54,032 nt of DNA from Gemmatimonadota bacterium (GCA_018660835.1 JABJJN010000035.1:1-54032), one strand, 5' to 3'; counted from the stretch's first letter, positions 1 to 8,509 are shown. Program-made: numbers and translations. Notes: generated from the sequence alone by a model not told the origin.

Positions 1-78
1 CTGGCGTCGGGGATGTATTTCTACCGGCTCGCCGCTGGCGATCAGGTGGCGACGCAGAAGCTGATGCTGCTGCGATAG
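1..78 (+). CDS. C-terminal tail of a FlgD-like / type IX-style sorted exported protein (5' end outside window)
   Basis: Reading frame 1 opens at the window edge and gives 25 residues before a TAG stop. The tail reads LASGMYFYRLAAGDQVATQK followed by LMLLR. This is the classic C-terminal strand pair of FlgD-Ig/type IX sorting-like domains: a GxYFYRLxAG turn, then a hydrophobic strand with a final basic residue. In FCB-group and related candidate phyla such tails end large secreted or surface proteins. Only the tail is visible, so the function of the protein cannot be stated. The match rests on pattern recognition of a short peptide. Confidence 0.7.
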   Translation: MASGMYFYRLAAGDQVATQKLMLLR

Positions 79-269
79 GATTGACAGTATTCCACCTCGC
101 TCGGTACCGTCCGGGCAAGTTCAACCATGAGGTGGGGATACGCTGCCGAGTGGCCGGCGGGGTTCGATCATCGGGTACGACCTTTGGGTATACATGGGCC
201 GTACTTGTTCCCCGGCATCCTAGTGCAGGTTGCGGGCATACGCGCTGAGCAGGGGATGCGGACCCAACG

Positions 270-297
270 AGAGGCGGGGGCTTAGGCTCTCGCCTCT
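270..297. terminator. GC-rich hairpin between convergent genes, possible terminator
   Basis: A 7-bp perfect inverted repeat (AGAGGCG at 270-276, CGCCTCT at 291-297) sits between the end of the partial plus-strand gene at 78 and the stop of the minus-strand gene at 361. No U-tract follows on either strand, so an intrinsic terminator is only suggested by position. The rest of 79-360 shows no supportable gene, tRNA or promoter. Confidence 0.3.
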
Positions 298-360
298 TCG
301 CGTTCTGGACGGCTGTTACCCAGCAACGGCTGGAGACTTCGCTGCTGTCCTTCCACACCA

Positions 361-2382
361 TCAGACCCAATAGATATTGTTGTCTGTCATCCCTGTGAAG
401 TAGTCGATGACGAGCCAGATCCCGGCGACAAAGAACTGACCGAGTATCAGGCCGAGAAAGAAGGGGCGCGCACGGTGGAAGAGGGCAGGCCCACCATATT
501 TGAGGATGATGGATTTGACCAGCCAGGCCAGGAATACCGAGAGCGTCAGATAGTTGCTCAGCGAAATCGAACTGACGGCAAAGCCGAGTGGGTGGACGGG
601 CCACCACAGGAAGTTGTGTCGCGCCAACATCAAGAGCGTCATGATTGAGGCGCCGACGCCTGTGGAAATCCAACCGATCCAATCGGGTCCATCCGGATTA
701 TTGAGTTCGCCCGTAGCGTAGTTCCACGGATATGCGGGACCACCGGTTGGACCAAAGAACCAGCCGTTCAGATTGATGCCCCCATAGGCGTAACTCATGT
801 GCATGATCGCCCACACGGACGCCGCGATACTGACAACGATGCTGATCCCGATCGCCCAGATCAGCGGGCGTTTGTTCCGGTGTAGTTGTTCTTCCGCCAG
901 TTTGAGTCCATTCGCCGTAGATGCCATGACGAAGGTTCTCACGTCGGCTGCCCAGACGTAGGTGAAACCGAGCACCACCAGCGTCGATGAACCGAGGACG
1001 CTGTTACCCAACCCCGAGGAAACAAAGTCTGAGGGGATCAACGGCGCACGAGCTGCAGCGATGCCCCCCTCGGCGACGATGCGGGTGATGGCCAGAAACA
1101 CCACGTACATCGAACCGAGATAAATCGGCACGACCCAAAGGGTCATGCCAGCCGTCCATAGCCAGAGACCGATGAAGACATTCGAGAAGAGGAGACCAAA
1201 AACGGCGACCCGGTAGGACATCATCTCGTCGCTGTCATCTACGTCTGGATCGCCAATGAAGGCCTTGCGGAACACGTCTCCCAAGTGGCTCCGCGCCGTC
1301 CACAGGCCGAAAAGGACCATGACCAGAAAGGCGCCCATCCCCTGGTGGGCGACAATCGGCTCGGGAGGAGCATAGTAGAGTATTTCAGGTGAGGAGATGC
1401 CGAGCACGCCAAAGATGCCCTCTTGAGCTCGGGCGAGGAGGCTGAAGAACCAGATAGAGAGGGCGATGTCCGTATTCACCAGATACATGAATCCCAACAT
1501 GGGGAAGCTCAGCGCGATCTGGAGCGACGTCGTGTTGCGAAACAGAGGAATGGACATCTGGGTCACGACAGTCGGCACGAAGTTGTAATAGTTGTGCAGT
1601 GCTTTCAGGGAGCCGACCACAAAGGGGAGTGCAAATCCGGCCCACATGAGCCAATTGCGGAAGAAGGGCTTGAGGGCGCGACCCGAATCGTCGTCCTCGA
1701 TCATGGCCAAAGGCAATTGTACCAGGGGAAAGGCGAGGCGCTCGCGCACGATCCACTGTTTGCGCAGCATCACCATGATGCATGCCATCGAAAAATAGAT
1801 GGCAAGAATCATCGGAATCCATGTCAGCAAGGGGGTCACCCACGGCAACCATGTGATCCCCACGCCGTGAGGAGAGCCTTCATAGAAATACTTGACGGCA
1901 GTGAACTCCTGCGGCACCATCCACGACTTGATGTATGGATGGATGAGAAGACCCCATTCATTCTCCGCCGTCGCATAGTAGTGCGCGCCACTCATGATCG
2001 GCAGCAGATACTCGGTCAATCCCATCGTCGGGATGGAACAGGAGACGATGGACATGATGTAGATGACGACAAGTTCTTCTGGTCGAAACGCCAGACGGGG
2101 ATGGATGAGTCTAAAACCCGTGTGGACCAGAAAGACAAGAATGAAGAATAGAAAAATGGCTCCCGCTGTACTGAAGTCGAGAGCCAGATACGATCCGCGT
2201 AGAACCATGTTGCCGTAGGGGGCGCCTGTGCTGATGCAGATCGCCAGGATCGTCCCCGTCAGTAACGATCGAAGGGTTACACCGCTGCCCCGAGAGCGGC
2301 GGCTCTCGAGTGGGCCTTCGGCGGGATGATCGCTTATCAATTTTGCAGTCGCTTTTCGGGGGGTCTTGTCTTCTCGGGGCAC
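361..2382 (-). CDS. OPT-like polytopic membrane protein (DUF6785/DUF6784-type)
   Basis: A 673-residue protein with a short charged N-terminus followed by a dozen or more hydrophobic segments, so an inner-membrane protein. It resembles the uncharacterised DUF6785/DUF6784 proteins of planctomycetes, Poribacteria and related groups, which look like distant relatives of the OPT (oligopeptide/metal-chelate) transporters. The shared signature is an RERLAFPLVQLP stretch after a transmembrane helix, then an acidic EDDD loop. A clear paralogue lies at 44731-46893; both share a GSY(L/M)(A/T)LDFS(T/P) motif after the first helix, a VYIM segment, DEMMSYR/NEIMSYR and a C-terminal LKYGG plus WxVxDYxTG. The predicted start is GTG with no strong ribosome site; TTG at 2340 is an alternative. 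It is divergent from the aldo/keto reductase gene (90 bp apart). The substrate is unknown; a peptide or chelated metal is an inference from the OPT likeness. Confidence 0.75.
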   Translation of the reverse strand: MPREDKTPRKATAKLISDHPAEGPLESRRSRGSGVTLRSLLTGTILAICISTGAPYGNMVLRGSYLALDFSTAGAIFLFFILVFLVHTGFRLIHPRLAFRPEELVVIYIMSIVSCSIPTMGLTEYLLPIMSGAHYYATAENEWGLLIHPYIKSWMVPQEFTAVKYFYEGSPHGVGITWLPWVTPLLTWIPMILAIYFSMACIMVMLRKQWIVRERLAFPLVQLPLAMIEDDDSGRALKPFFRNWLMWAGFALPFVVGSLKALHNYYNFVPTVVTQMSIPLFRNTTSLQIALSFPMLGFMYLVNTDIALSIWFFSLLARAQEGIFGVLGISSPEILYYAPPEPIVAHQGMGAFLVMVLFGLWTARSHLGDVFRKAFIGDPDVDDSDEMMSYRVAVFGLLFSNVFIGLWLWTAGMTLWVVPIYLGSMYVVFLAITRIVAEGGIAAARAPLIPSDFVSSGLGNSVLGSSTLVVLGFTYVWAADVRTFVMASTANGLKLAEEQLHRNKRPLIWAIGISIVVSIAASVWAIMHMSYAYGGINLNGWFFGPTGGPAYPWNYATGELNNPDGPDWIGWISTGVGASIMTLLMLARHNFLWWPVHPLGFAVSSISLSNYLTLSVFLAWLVKSIILKYGGPALFHRARPFFLGLILGQFFVAGIWLVIDYFTGMTDNNIYWV

Positions 2383-2472
2383 TCGTCGATGTCAGCGAGC
2401 AGCAACAAAGATGAATCGCCGCCAGTGTCCACGCCAGCGGCTGCAGTGAAATCCAGGAGAGATTGCACAACC

Positions 2473-3432
2473 ATGGAACAACGCAAATTAGGGCGCAGCG
2501 AACTTGACTGTAGTGTGATCGCTCTAGGGACCTGGGCCTTCAATGCGAAGGTCTATGGGCCTGTCGCTGTCGCTGATGCGACATCAACCGTCAGACGAGC
2601 CCTCGATGAGGGCATCACGCTCTTCGACACGGCGCCACTCTACGGTAGCAGCGAGGAAGACGGCATCTCCGAGAAGATTCTTGGTCAGGCTCTGGGGACT
2701 GATCGCGAGGGGGTGCTGATTACGACCAAATTCGGCAGACGACCGACGACGGGAAACAAACCCGAGTTTGATGGCGCGCATGCGATCGCCTCCGTTGAGG
2801 CAAGTCTGCGCCGACTTGGAACCGATCGCATCGATGTCTTGTTCTTCCACTCGCCTTTTGGTGAACACGAGATCGACGACGATGTATGGGATGCCCTGGA
2901 CCAACTGCGGCGCGCGGGCAAAGTGCGCGCTATCGGTCACTCCATATCGAAGTTTGAGGACACGGCACCCATGGCTCGGGCGTGGGCGGCGTCACGACGG
3001 ATCGATGTCATTCAAGTGGTGTTGAGCTTGCTGAATCGCGAGACCCAGTCGTTGATAGAGGAATTGGCCGACGAGGGGATCGGCGTGTTGGCGAGGGAGT
3101 CTCTGGCGAATGGATTTCTATCTGGAACGGTGGCGGCGGACACCGTCTTCCCTCCTGGTAGCTTGAATGCACGTTATTCAGGTGAGGAAGTGGCGGCACG
3201 AGTCGAGCAGGTGGAGCGTCTCGGTTTTCTCGTGGATGGGGCCATACAATCTCTGCCGCAAGCGGCCATGCGTTGGGTGCTGGATCAGAGGGGAGTGTCT
3301 TGTGTGCTGACCGGTGCACGCACAGCAGATGAAGTCAGTGACTGTGCTGCTGCTGCTCTGGCACCACCCTACACGCCTGAAGTCCTGGCGCGAGCACATG
3401 AACTTCACAAGCAGGATTTTGCCGCTGCCTGA
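2473..3432 (+). CDS. Aldo/keto reductase
   Basis: A 319-residue cytosolic NAD(P)H-dependent oxidoreductase with a TIM-barrel fold. The full catalytic tetrad of the family is visible: Asp52 and Tyr57 in FDTAPLYG, Lys86 in TTKFG and His126 in LFFHSP. The C-terminal part holds the usual RWVLDQRGVSCVLTGA cofactor-binding segment. The start is the ATG at 2473, because an AGGAGA ribosome site lies at 2455-2460 and the family's N-terminus (KLGRSELDCSVIALGTW) begins here; the open frame upstream is not needed. The substrate is unknown; relatives act on sugars and aldehydes. The gene runs convergently into the next gene with only 12 bp between stops. Confidence 0.93.
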   Translation: MEQRKLGRSELDCSVIALGTWAFNAKVYGPVAVADATSTVRRALDEGITLFDTAPLYGSSEEDGISEKILGQALGTDREGVLITTKFGRRPTTGNKPEFDGAHAIASVEASLRRLGTDRIDVLFFHSPFGEHEIDDDVWDALDQLRRAGKVRAIGHSISKFEDTAPMARAWAASRRIDVIQVVLSLLNRETQSLIEELADEGIGVLARESLANGFLSGTVAADTVFPPGSLNARYSGEEVAARVEQVERLGFLVDGAIQSLPQAAMRWVLDQRGVSCVLTGARTADEVSDCAAAALAPPYTPEVLARAHELHKQDFAAA

Positions 3433-3444
3433 GAAGTTGCGCAG

Positions 3445-6252
3445 CTACCAGCTTGGGCACATTCCCATCTGGGGATGCCGCTGCTGTCGACCCACATCGT
3501 TGATGCGGATGCCTTTGTCGCCATAATTGACACAGGCGAAGTTCTGCCGGCCGACTTTCGAATCTGACAGATCCACTGTCTTTTCGAGAATCTGTTCTTT
3601 CGTAATGACATTGATGACGATACAGTCGTAGAGGATCTCAATCAGACGACGTCGCTGAATGCGTCGTTCATTTGTCTGATTTACCTGCGCATACTGCTTC
3701 ACGACCGTTTTCTGTTCCATGAAATTGCGATTCAGACTGCCTGGCAATGCCTCGCAGGCGACGATGCACCAATCCAACTCTGGTGTTTCACCGACGAAGA
3801 AGGGCTCTGTGCGATACTTATTGATCACTCCAGCCACATTGTCGAACAACTGCGGGTAGTTGCGCACGAGGTTCAGCATATTCGCCTGTACGGCCGCTCC
3901 ACCCTTGAAGAAACGGGGGAGGCGGGGAACCAGCGCATAAGGATGTTCCATGGCCTTGCTATTGGTCAGCAACTGACGAATGCTGGGGTCGCGTATTTTC
4001 TGTTGCCAGCGGCGCTCGAGTTTCTGACGGTCGTCTGGCAACACCTGCATGCCGAGGTATTGCTCAATGTCGTCCAGCGAGATCTGATGCGTCAGGCTGT
4101 CGAGGTCCAATTCTTCTGCCTCTTCCTCTTCGGCCTCTTCCTCTTCGGGCTGCTGCTGCTGACGAACTCGTGCCCGGCGCTCTTCCTGTGCCTTCTTGAG
4201 TCGTTCGGCCCGCTCCTTAGGTGACTGGAATCGACGACTTTTTTCGTCTTCTTCCTCTGCTTCGGCCTCACCTTTCTTCTTCTTCTTGCCAGCTTCCGCC
4301 TCGCCAGAGGCTGCTTCAAGCCCCGCCGCGGGTCCAGCAGCATTCTGGGCATCCTCTGTGCCACCCACTGTGAATCCGGGGCCCGCCTTCTTGCGACGAG
4401 AGTCCTCGCCCTCTGTTGGTGTAAATCCCGGAGTCTCTTTGACGTCGTGGCCCTTGGTCGGGGTGAATCCCGGGGTGTCCTCGACGTCTTGTCCCTCTAC
4501 GGGCGTGAACCCAGGGGTCACTTCGATGTCGTCACGTCCCTTGGGTGGCGTGAATCCAGGCGTACCCTCCGCGTCTTGTCCCTCTACAGGCGTGAACCCA
4601 GGGGTCACTTCGACCTCATCGCGTCCCTTGGGTGGCGTGAATCCTGGTGTCTCCTCTACCTCGTGGCCGACGCCGCCCTCGAATCCTGGGGTTTCTTCCA
4701 CCTCGTGGCCGACGCCGCCCTCGAATCCAGGGGTTTCCTTCACTTCGTGGCCGACGCCACCCTCGAATCCTGGCGTTTCCTCTACCTCGTGGCCGACGCC
4801 ACCCTCGAATCCTGGCGTTTCCTCTACCTCGTGGCCGACGCCACCTTCGAATCCTGGCGTTTCTTCCACCTCGTGGCCGACGCCGCCCTCGAATCCTGGC
4901 GTTTCCTCCACCTCGTGGCCGACACCACCTTCGAATCCTGGCGTTTCCTCCACCTCGTGGCCGACGCCACCTTCGAATCCTGGCGTTTCCTCCACCTCGT
5001 GGCCGACGCCGCCCTCAAACCCTGGGGTTTCCTCCAGCTCATGGCCGACGCCACCTTCGAACCCTGGTGTTTCCTCCAGCTCATGGCCGACGCCGCCCTC
5101 GAACCCTGGCGTTTCCTCCAGCTCATGGCCGGCGCCACCCTCGAATCCTGGTGTTTCTTCAAGCGCGTCCTCGTCAGGATTCTGTGAACCCTCGTTGCCC
5201 GAATAGATGTCCTGATCGAACAGAACACCCGCCTCTTCATCCGCTTCGCTTATTTCTTCTGAAGAGGATCCATCTGCTGATTTGGCCTTGCCCTTCTTCT
5301 TCTTCTCTGTCTCTGGGTCCTCATCGTCCTCTGGGCCCTCATCGTCGAAGAGACCCACGTCGCCGGTGTCCTCGACTGCGGCACCGTCGCCCTGTTGGGT
5401 GGAGTCACTCCCAGGTGCATCGCCGCTGCTTGAGGAGTCCTCTGGCTCTTCGGCCCCATCGTCGAACAAGCCCTCACCATCGAGATCTCCGAGCTCACCG
5501 TCCCCGGACGGATCTGACTCACTGTCTATCTCGCTGAGGGTATCGGCTGCGTCTACGAATTCGTCGCCCTCAGCCGCCTGGGAGCCGCTGCCGGATGTAG
5601 CCGTCTCGCCGTCGCCGTCGCCGGTGTCATCGTCATCATCGTCAAACAGGCTTGCTGCATCACCCATGTCGAGATCGTCAAGACTGTCACCGTCCGTGGT
5701 GTTTGTATCGACCTGGTCGACATCCGACAGTTCGTCCGTATCCGCCCCTGCTTCCATGCCCGAGTCTGTCGACGCGTCACTTTCAGCGAAGGGATCATCC
5801 ATGTCGCCAAGGTCCACTGCGTCTTCGTCGCTGGGTCCATTCGCATCGGCTGTTTCTGCTTCATCTGCGACCTCTTCGCCGTCGAGGAGGGCTGCAAAAT
5901 CTTCGTCCTCTACGGCTGTTTCAAAGTCCTCAGCCGCATCACCCTCGTCACTGTGACCATTGCTTGATTGCCCATTGCTGGATTGGGAGGGGCCATCGTC
6001 GTCGTCGTCGTCTTCGCGCTCTACGTCTTCCACCTCGTGGCCTGCATCGGTCAGGACCTGAGCGATGGTCGTTGCCAGGATTTCACTGACATAGGGGCGA
6101 CTCACGAGCAGCGACTCGACGGTTCGGTCGTCGAGCTCCTGTTCGTCTTCAACCTGACCCAACAGGATGGTGACATAACGATCCATGAGGAAACGTTTTT
6201 CCTCATTCTGGATCGTGAGTCGCAGTTGCTCTATGCGTTCGGCGTCAGACAT
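3445..6252 (-). CDS. Unknown protein with long acidic region, TPGF tandem repeats and a conserved C-terminal domain
   Basis: A 935-residue protein with no signal peptide or membrane helix. An N-terminal helical domain (about 1-75) is followed by a very acidic, Ser/Asp/Glu-rich stretch (about 80-350). Next comes a repeat array (about 360-612) of twelve 14-residue units of type EETPGFEGGVGHEV and six units of type TPGFTPxxGxD. A mixed-charge linker with runs of K, E and Q (about 615-710) leads to a folded C-terminal domain (about 715-935). That domain aligns by eye with the product of the upstream gene at 6262-7230: both have (A/V)LVxRxPxxF, a W-I/V-x-C segment, a Q-rich LIEILYD/LVEDLYD helix and a terminal beta strand ending in IRI/TIHG. 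The two genes are 9 bp apart and form an operon. The function is not recognised; a scaffold or assembly role is a guess from the repeats and disorder. Confidence 0.8.
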   Translation of the reverse strand: MSDAERIEQLRLTIQNEEKRFLMDRYVTILLGQVEDEQELDDRTVESLLVSRPYVSEILATTIAQVLTDAGHEVEDVEREDDDDDDGPSQSSNGQSSNGHSDEGDAAEDFETAVEDEDFAALLDGEEVADEAETADANGPSDEDAVDLGDMDDPFAESDASTDSGMEAGADTDELSDVDQVDTNTTDGDSLDDLDMGDAASLFDDDDDDTGDGDGETATSGSGSQAAEGDEFVDAADTLSEIDSESDPSGDGELGDLDGEGLFDDGAEEPEDSSSSGDAPGSDSTQQGDGAAVEDTGDVGLFDDEGPEDDEDPETEKKKKGKAKSADGSSSEEISEADEEAGVLFDQDIYSGNEGSQNPDEDALEETPGFEGGAGHELEETPGFEGGVGHELEETPGFEGGVGHELEETPGFEGGVGHEVEETPGFEGGVGHEVEETPGFEGGVGHEVEETPGFEGGVGHEVEETPGFEGGVGHEVEETPGFEGGVGHEVEETPGFEGGVGHEVKETPGFEGGVGHEVEETPGFEGGVGHEVEETPGFTPPKGRDEVEVTPGFTPVEGQDAEGTPGFTPPKGRDDIEVTPGFTPVEGQDVEDTPGFTPTKGHDVKETPGFTPTEGEDSRRKKAGPGFTVGGTEDAQNAAGPAAGLEAASGEAEAGKKKKKGEAEAEEEDEKSRRFQSPKERAERLKKAQEERRARVRQQQQPEEEEAEEEEAEELDLDSLTHQISLDDIEQYLGMQVLPDDRQKLERRWQQKIRDPSIRQLLTNSKAMEHPYALVPRLPRFFKGGAAVQANMLNLVRNYPQLFDNVAGVINKYRTEPFFVGETPELDWCIVACEALPGSLNRNFMEQKTVVKQYAQVNQTNERRIQRRRLIEILYDCIVINVITKEQILEKTVDLSDSKVGRQNFACVNYGDKGIRINDVGRQQRHPQMGMCPSW
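4414..5176. repeat. In-frame tandem repeat array, 42-bp period (12 units) plus a related 42/45-bp block (6 units)
   Basis: The codons for 'PGF' recur at 4681, 4723, 4765, 4807, 4849, 4891, 4933, 4975, 5017, 5059, 5101 and 5143, which is exactly every 42 bp. A diverged block recurs at 4421, 4463, 4505, 4550, 4592 and 4637 (steps of 42 or 45). Units of the first block differ by only a few bases, mostly synonymous or V/L, E/K changes, so expansion by slippage or unequal exchange was recent. All units keep the reading frame of the minus-strand gene at 3445-6252. There are no spacers, so this is not a CRISPR array. Confidence 0.95.
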
Positions 6253-6261
6253 AGCGATGAA

Positions 6262-7230
6262 TCAGTCTTCGTGAAAAACCAGGCTCGGAAACGCACCCGG
6301 CCAGAGACGGCGTTTGGCCTTCCAATGGGGGATCCCGACTTTTCCGTGGATCGTAACTTTATGGACCTTCTGCACGGCGAAGACCAGACGTTGTGGTCCC
6401 TTCTTGCGTGCCCGATACCGCGTTGTCGTGAGTGCACTGACATTGCGTGAGAACAGATCTTCCTCGAGTGCCTCTCCTACAAGAATGCGATCGTAGAGAT
6501 CTTCGACAAGATTTTTCTGCTGTGCACACCCTTCTGGTAGATCCCAGTCCCGGGCATAGCCGGCCAACTTGCGTTCAGGACGCCGCAAGGTGCAGTTCAT
6601 GTGCTCTGTGTCGCATAGGATCCAACGTGGTGCTTTCATCGGCTCGCGATAAAAATCTTGCGCCTCGAACCAGTTCGGTTTCTTCTTGCGCTTATAGAAG
6701 TAGGAGGGGAACGCGTCCCGCAGACTCTCTACACTGACGGCGACGGCCTCCTCCTCAAACATCAACTGCGGTGCCCGAAAAACGAGGACGCATGTGGCGA
6801 ACTGTTTTTGCAGGGCAGGGATATCGTTCTTTTCGACTGCTTCAATAGTCCGTGGCAGCAAGAGCAGATCAGTGATGAAGCGATCGAAGGAATCTTGATA
6901 TTCGGCGAATACTTCCGAAGGTAGATTCAATCCGAGGATATCTTCATGGCGCTCAAGGGGGATGTAGCGCTCCATGAAAATCCAGCGGGCCTGGTCATCT
7001 GGCGGAAGTGTTTCCAGGCGCGGAATTGGACCCTTGGGTGGGCGGCTCTTCTTGCGCTTCTTGCGTTTGCGCTTGCCTGAAGTGTCCTGGCCGGCTCCAA
7101 GGGTAGCGAGCTCGTCCACATAGACTTTGATATGGTCCGCCAGCTCGAAGGCCAGGTCAGGGTCAGTGACCTGGTCCTCGATGTCATTCTCGAGGTTGAG
7201 AATCGCTTGGACGAGGGCTTCGCGGTCCAT
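6262..7230 (-). CDS. Unknown protein, paralogue of the C-terminal domain of its downstream neighbour
   Basis: A 322-residue soluble protein. An N-terminal helical part (1-50) is joined by a strongly basic KRKRKKRKKSR linker (about 53-65) to a folded domain of about 250 residues. The region from VLVFRAPQLMF to the end aligns by eye with the last 200 residues of the 935-residue neighbour: the same PxxF, W-I-L-C, YA, QQKNLVEDLYD and a closing VHKVTIHG strand. The start is the ATG at 7230; the open frame extends upstream without homology. The linkers have opposite charge (basic here, acidic in the neighbour), which suggests, but does not show, that the two proteins bind each other. No known family is recognised. 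Confidence 0.75.
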   Translation of the reverse strand: MDREALVQAILNLENDIEDQVTDPDLAFELADHIKVYVDELATLGAGQDTSGKRKRKKRKKSRPPKGPIPRLETLPPDDQARWIFMERYIPLERHEDILGLNLPSEVFAEYQDSFDRFITDLLLLPRTIEAVEKNDIPALQKQFATCVLVFRAPQLMFEEEAVAVSVESLRDAFPSYFYKRKKKPNWFEAQDFYREPMKAPRWILCDTEHMNCTLRRPERKLAGYARDWDLPEGCAQQKNLVEDLYDRILVGEALEEDLFSRNVSALTTTRYRARKKGPQRLVFAVQKVHKVTIHGKVGIPHWKAKRRLWPGAFPSLVFHED

Positions 7231-7418
7231 TATCGAGACGTTCGTGGCGGTGGTCAAAAGATGTTCAGGCGAGAAAAGAGTATGGCAAGGTAAGTCTCTA
7301 AAGATAGTGAGTTTACGCCCATATCGACAACCTTTGTCGAGTGCACGGAGGCACACCGGCCCCATCGGTTGTTATCGGCAGAAAATGCACCGGCTCCAGT
7401 CTCGATGAGGAGGCCCAC

Positions 7419-7571
7419 ATGTTTGGACGCCACAACCAGCCGCCCAAGCCACCAGATCACGAGCCATTTCTTGTGGTCCTGCTGGCGGTCATAATCGCCG
7501 GGGCGCTGACTCTGGGATACGGCCTCATTATGGTCTTGATCGAAGGATTCCGAAGTCAGGGCATGCCGTAG
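7419..7571 (+). CDS. Small single-pass membrane protein (50 aa)
   Basis: A strong ribosome site (AGGAGG at 7408-7413) lies five bases before the ATG of a 50-codon frame. The product has a short proline-rich cytoplasmic start (RHNQPPKPPDHEP), one hydrophobic segment of about 22 residues (FLVVLLAVIIAGALTLGYGL) and a short polar tail. It stands alone between the divergent unknown operon and the SH3-protein gene. The function is unknown. The call rests on the ribosome site and the clean transmembrane profile. Confidence 0.6.
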   Translation: MFGRHNQPPKPPDHEPFLVVLLAVIIAGALTLGYGLIMVLIEGFRSQGMP

Positions 7572-7660
7572 ATCGCCCTGGTTGCATGTTTCGCGTTGAC
7601 AGGGTTTCACACCCCCGGTAGCTTGGCCCAAACCGACAGAACCTCTTGAGTAGACCCCAA

Positions 7661-7691
7661 CATGTAGGGGCAGCAGACTCATGTAGGGGCA
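7661..7691. repeat. Short direct repeat, two 12-bp copies 19 bp apart
   Basis: CATGTAGGGGCA occurs at 7661-7672 and again at 7680-7691, in the 199-bp gap before the SH3-protein/NurA/HerA operon (gap 7572-7770, otherwise empty). The 19-bp step and promoter position could mean a regulator binding site, or it may be a remnant of an interspersed repeat. Confidence 0.4.
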
Positions 7692-7770
7692 ACACGTGGC
7701 ACTCTCCCCATAGCGTGAAGGTTGGCCGATTGTCTGATGACACGGCTGATGTCACCACCGGACTCTCAAA

Positions 7771-8502
7771 ATGAAACGACTCAGAATCCCTCGACGTCGC
7801 CTTGCTGCGGCACGGTGGTTGTGGCTGAGTGCGACGCTCCTTGTCGTGCTGTCTACAGCCCAGCATCTGCGCGCGCGGCGAACATACGAGGTTGCAAAGC
7901 CGACCGAAAATATCCGCTCAAGTCCGGAAGGGCTGCGCCTCGGTGTACTAGAAAAGGGCACGCAGATCGAGGAGGTGGGACGGGAGGGCCAGTGGGTGAA
8001 GTTTGAGCTAGTCGGCTGGGTCTGGGGCCCCTCGCTCGAGGGATTCGAGGATGCTGCCGCGATCGAACCCTCGTCTGTCTCTGATGATGTGGCCGGGAGA
8101 GCCGAGTCCTCGTCGCCGGCTCGAAAACCACGCCAGGCGCTGAGCGTTCATCTCAATGAAGTGCGTGATCTGGTGGAGGCTGATTTTGGGAATTTCTACG
8201 GGCTCAGCCTGAACCCCGAGTTAGCTCGTGTCACGCTGAGATTTCGCGTGCCAGATGTGGGCGAACCCGCCTTGTTCCGACGCATGATGCGCGCTCAGGC
8301 CAGAGTCGATGCCGTGCTGGCGGCGGACGTTGACTATGAGGAATTCTCCGTCGAGACGAATCGACCCGATGGCACGGGGGCCGTAGGCCAATACATCATC
8401 GTCGCCGACACCACGGCTATTCGCCGAATTGATGGCGCCGACGTGGATGCCTGGCTCGAGGCGGTCAAACGCTCCGACGACGGTGGCGAGACCTGGAAGT
8501 AG
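7771..8502 (+). CDS. Membrane-anchored SH3-domain protein
   Basis: A 243-residue protein. A basic N-terminus (MKRLRIPRRR) precedes one hydrophobic segment (about 15-31), giving an anchor or uncleaved signal. Residues about 40-88 match a bacterial SH3 fold: TENIRSSPEG, then VLEKGTQIEEVGREGQWVKF, then a GWVWG strand. A polar linker leads to a C-terminal domain (about 125-235) that is not recognised but has alternating beta strands and helices. Bacterial SH3 domains usually sit in the periplasm and bind wall or protein ligands. The stop is 8 bp before the start of the NurA gene, so it belongs to the same operon, although a periplasmic protein is an unexpected partner for DNA-end processing. Confidence 0.75.
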   Translation: MKRLRIPRRRLAAARWLWLSATLLVVLSTAQHLRARRTYEVAKPTENIRSSPEGLRLGVLEKGTQIEEVGREGQWVKFELVGWVWGPSLEGFEDAAAIEPSSVSDDVAGRAESSSPARKPRQALSVHLNEVRDLVEADFGNFYGLSLNPELARVTLRFRVPDVGEPALFRRMMRAQARVDAVLAADVDYEEFSVETNRPDGTGAVGQYIIVADTTAIRRIDGADVDAWLEAVKRSDDGGETWK

Positions 8503-8509
8503 CTACTCG

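Noticed and set aside
81..86. TTGACA just after the first gene as a promoter -35
   Set aside because: The sequence 16-18 bases downstream is GC-rich (around GTACCG) and no plus-strand gene follows before the convergent gene at 361.
160..185. tRNA-like GGGGTTCGATCATCGGG
   Set aside because: The T-loop-like string has no matching T-stem, acceptor stem or anticodon arm around it.
1423..2151. 242-codon plus-strand frame opposite the DUF6785-type gene
   Set aside because: His/Asp/Arg-rich antisense shadow of a clear membrane protein; no ribosome site or recognisable domain.
4414..5176. CRISPR-like regular repeats
   Set aside because: The units are contiguous, coding and without unique spacers.
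4196..5206. A 336-codon plus-strand frame rich in Pro, Ser and Trp, and other long frames across the repeat array
   Set aside because: They are the antisense image of the 42-bp repeats; a period divisible by three keeps several frames open. Low-complexity translation, no ribosome site, no homology.
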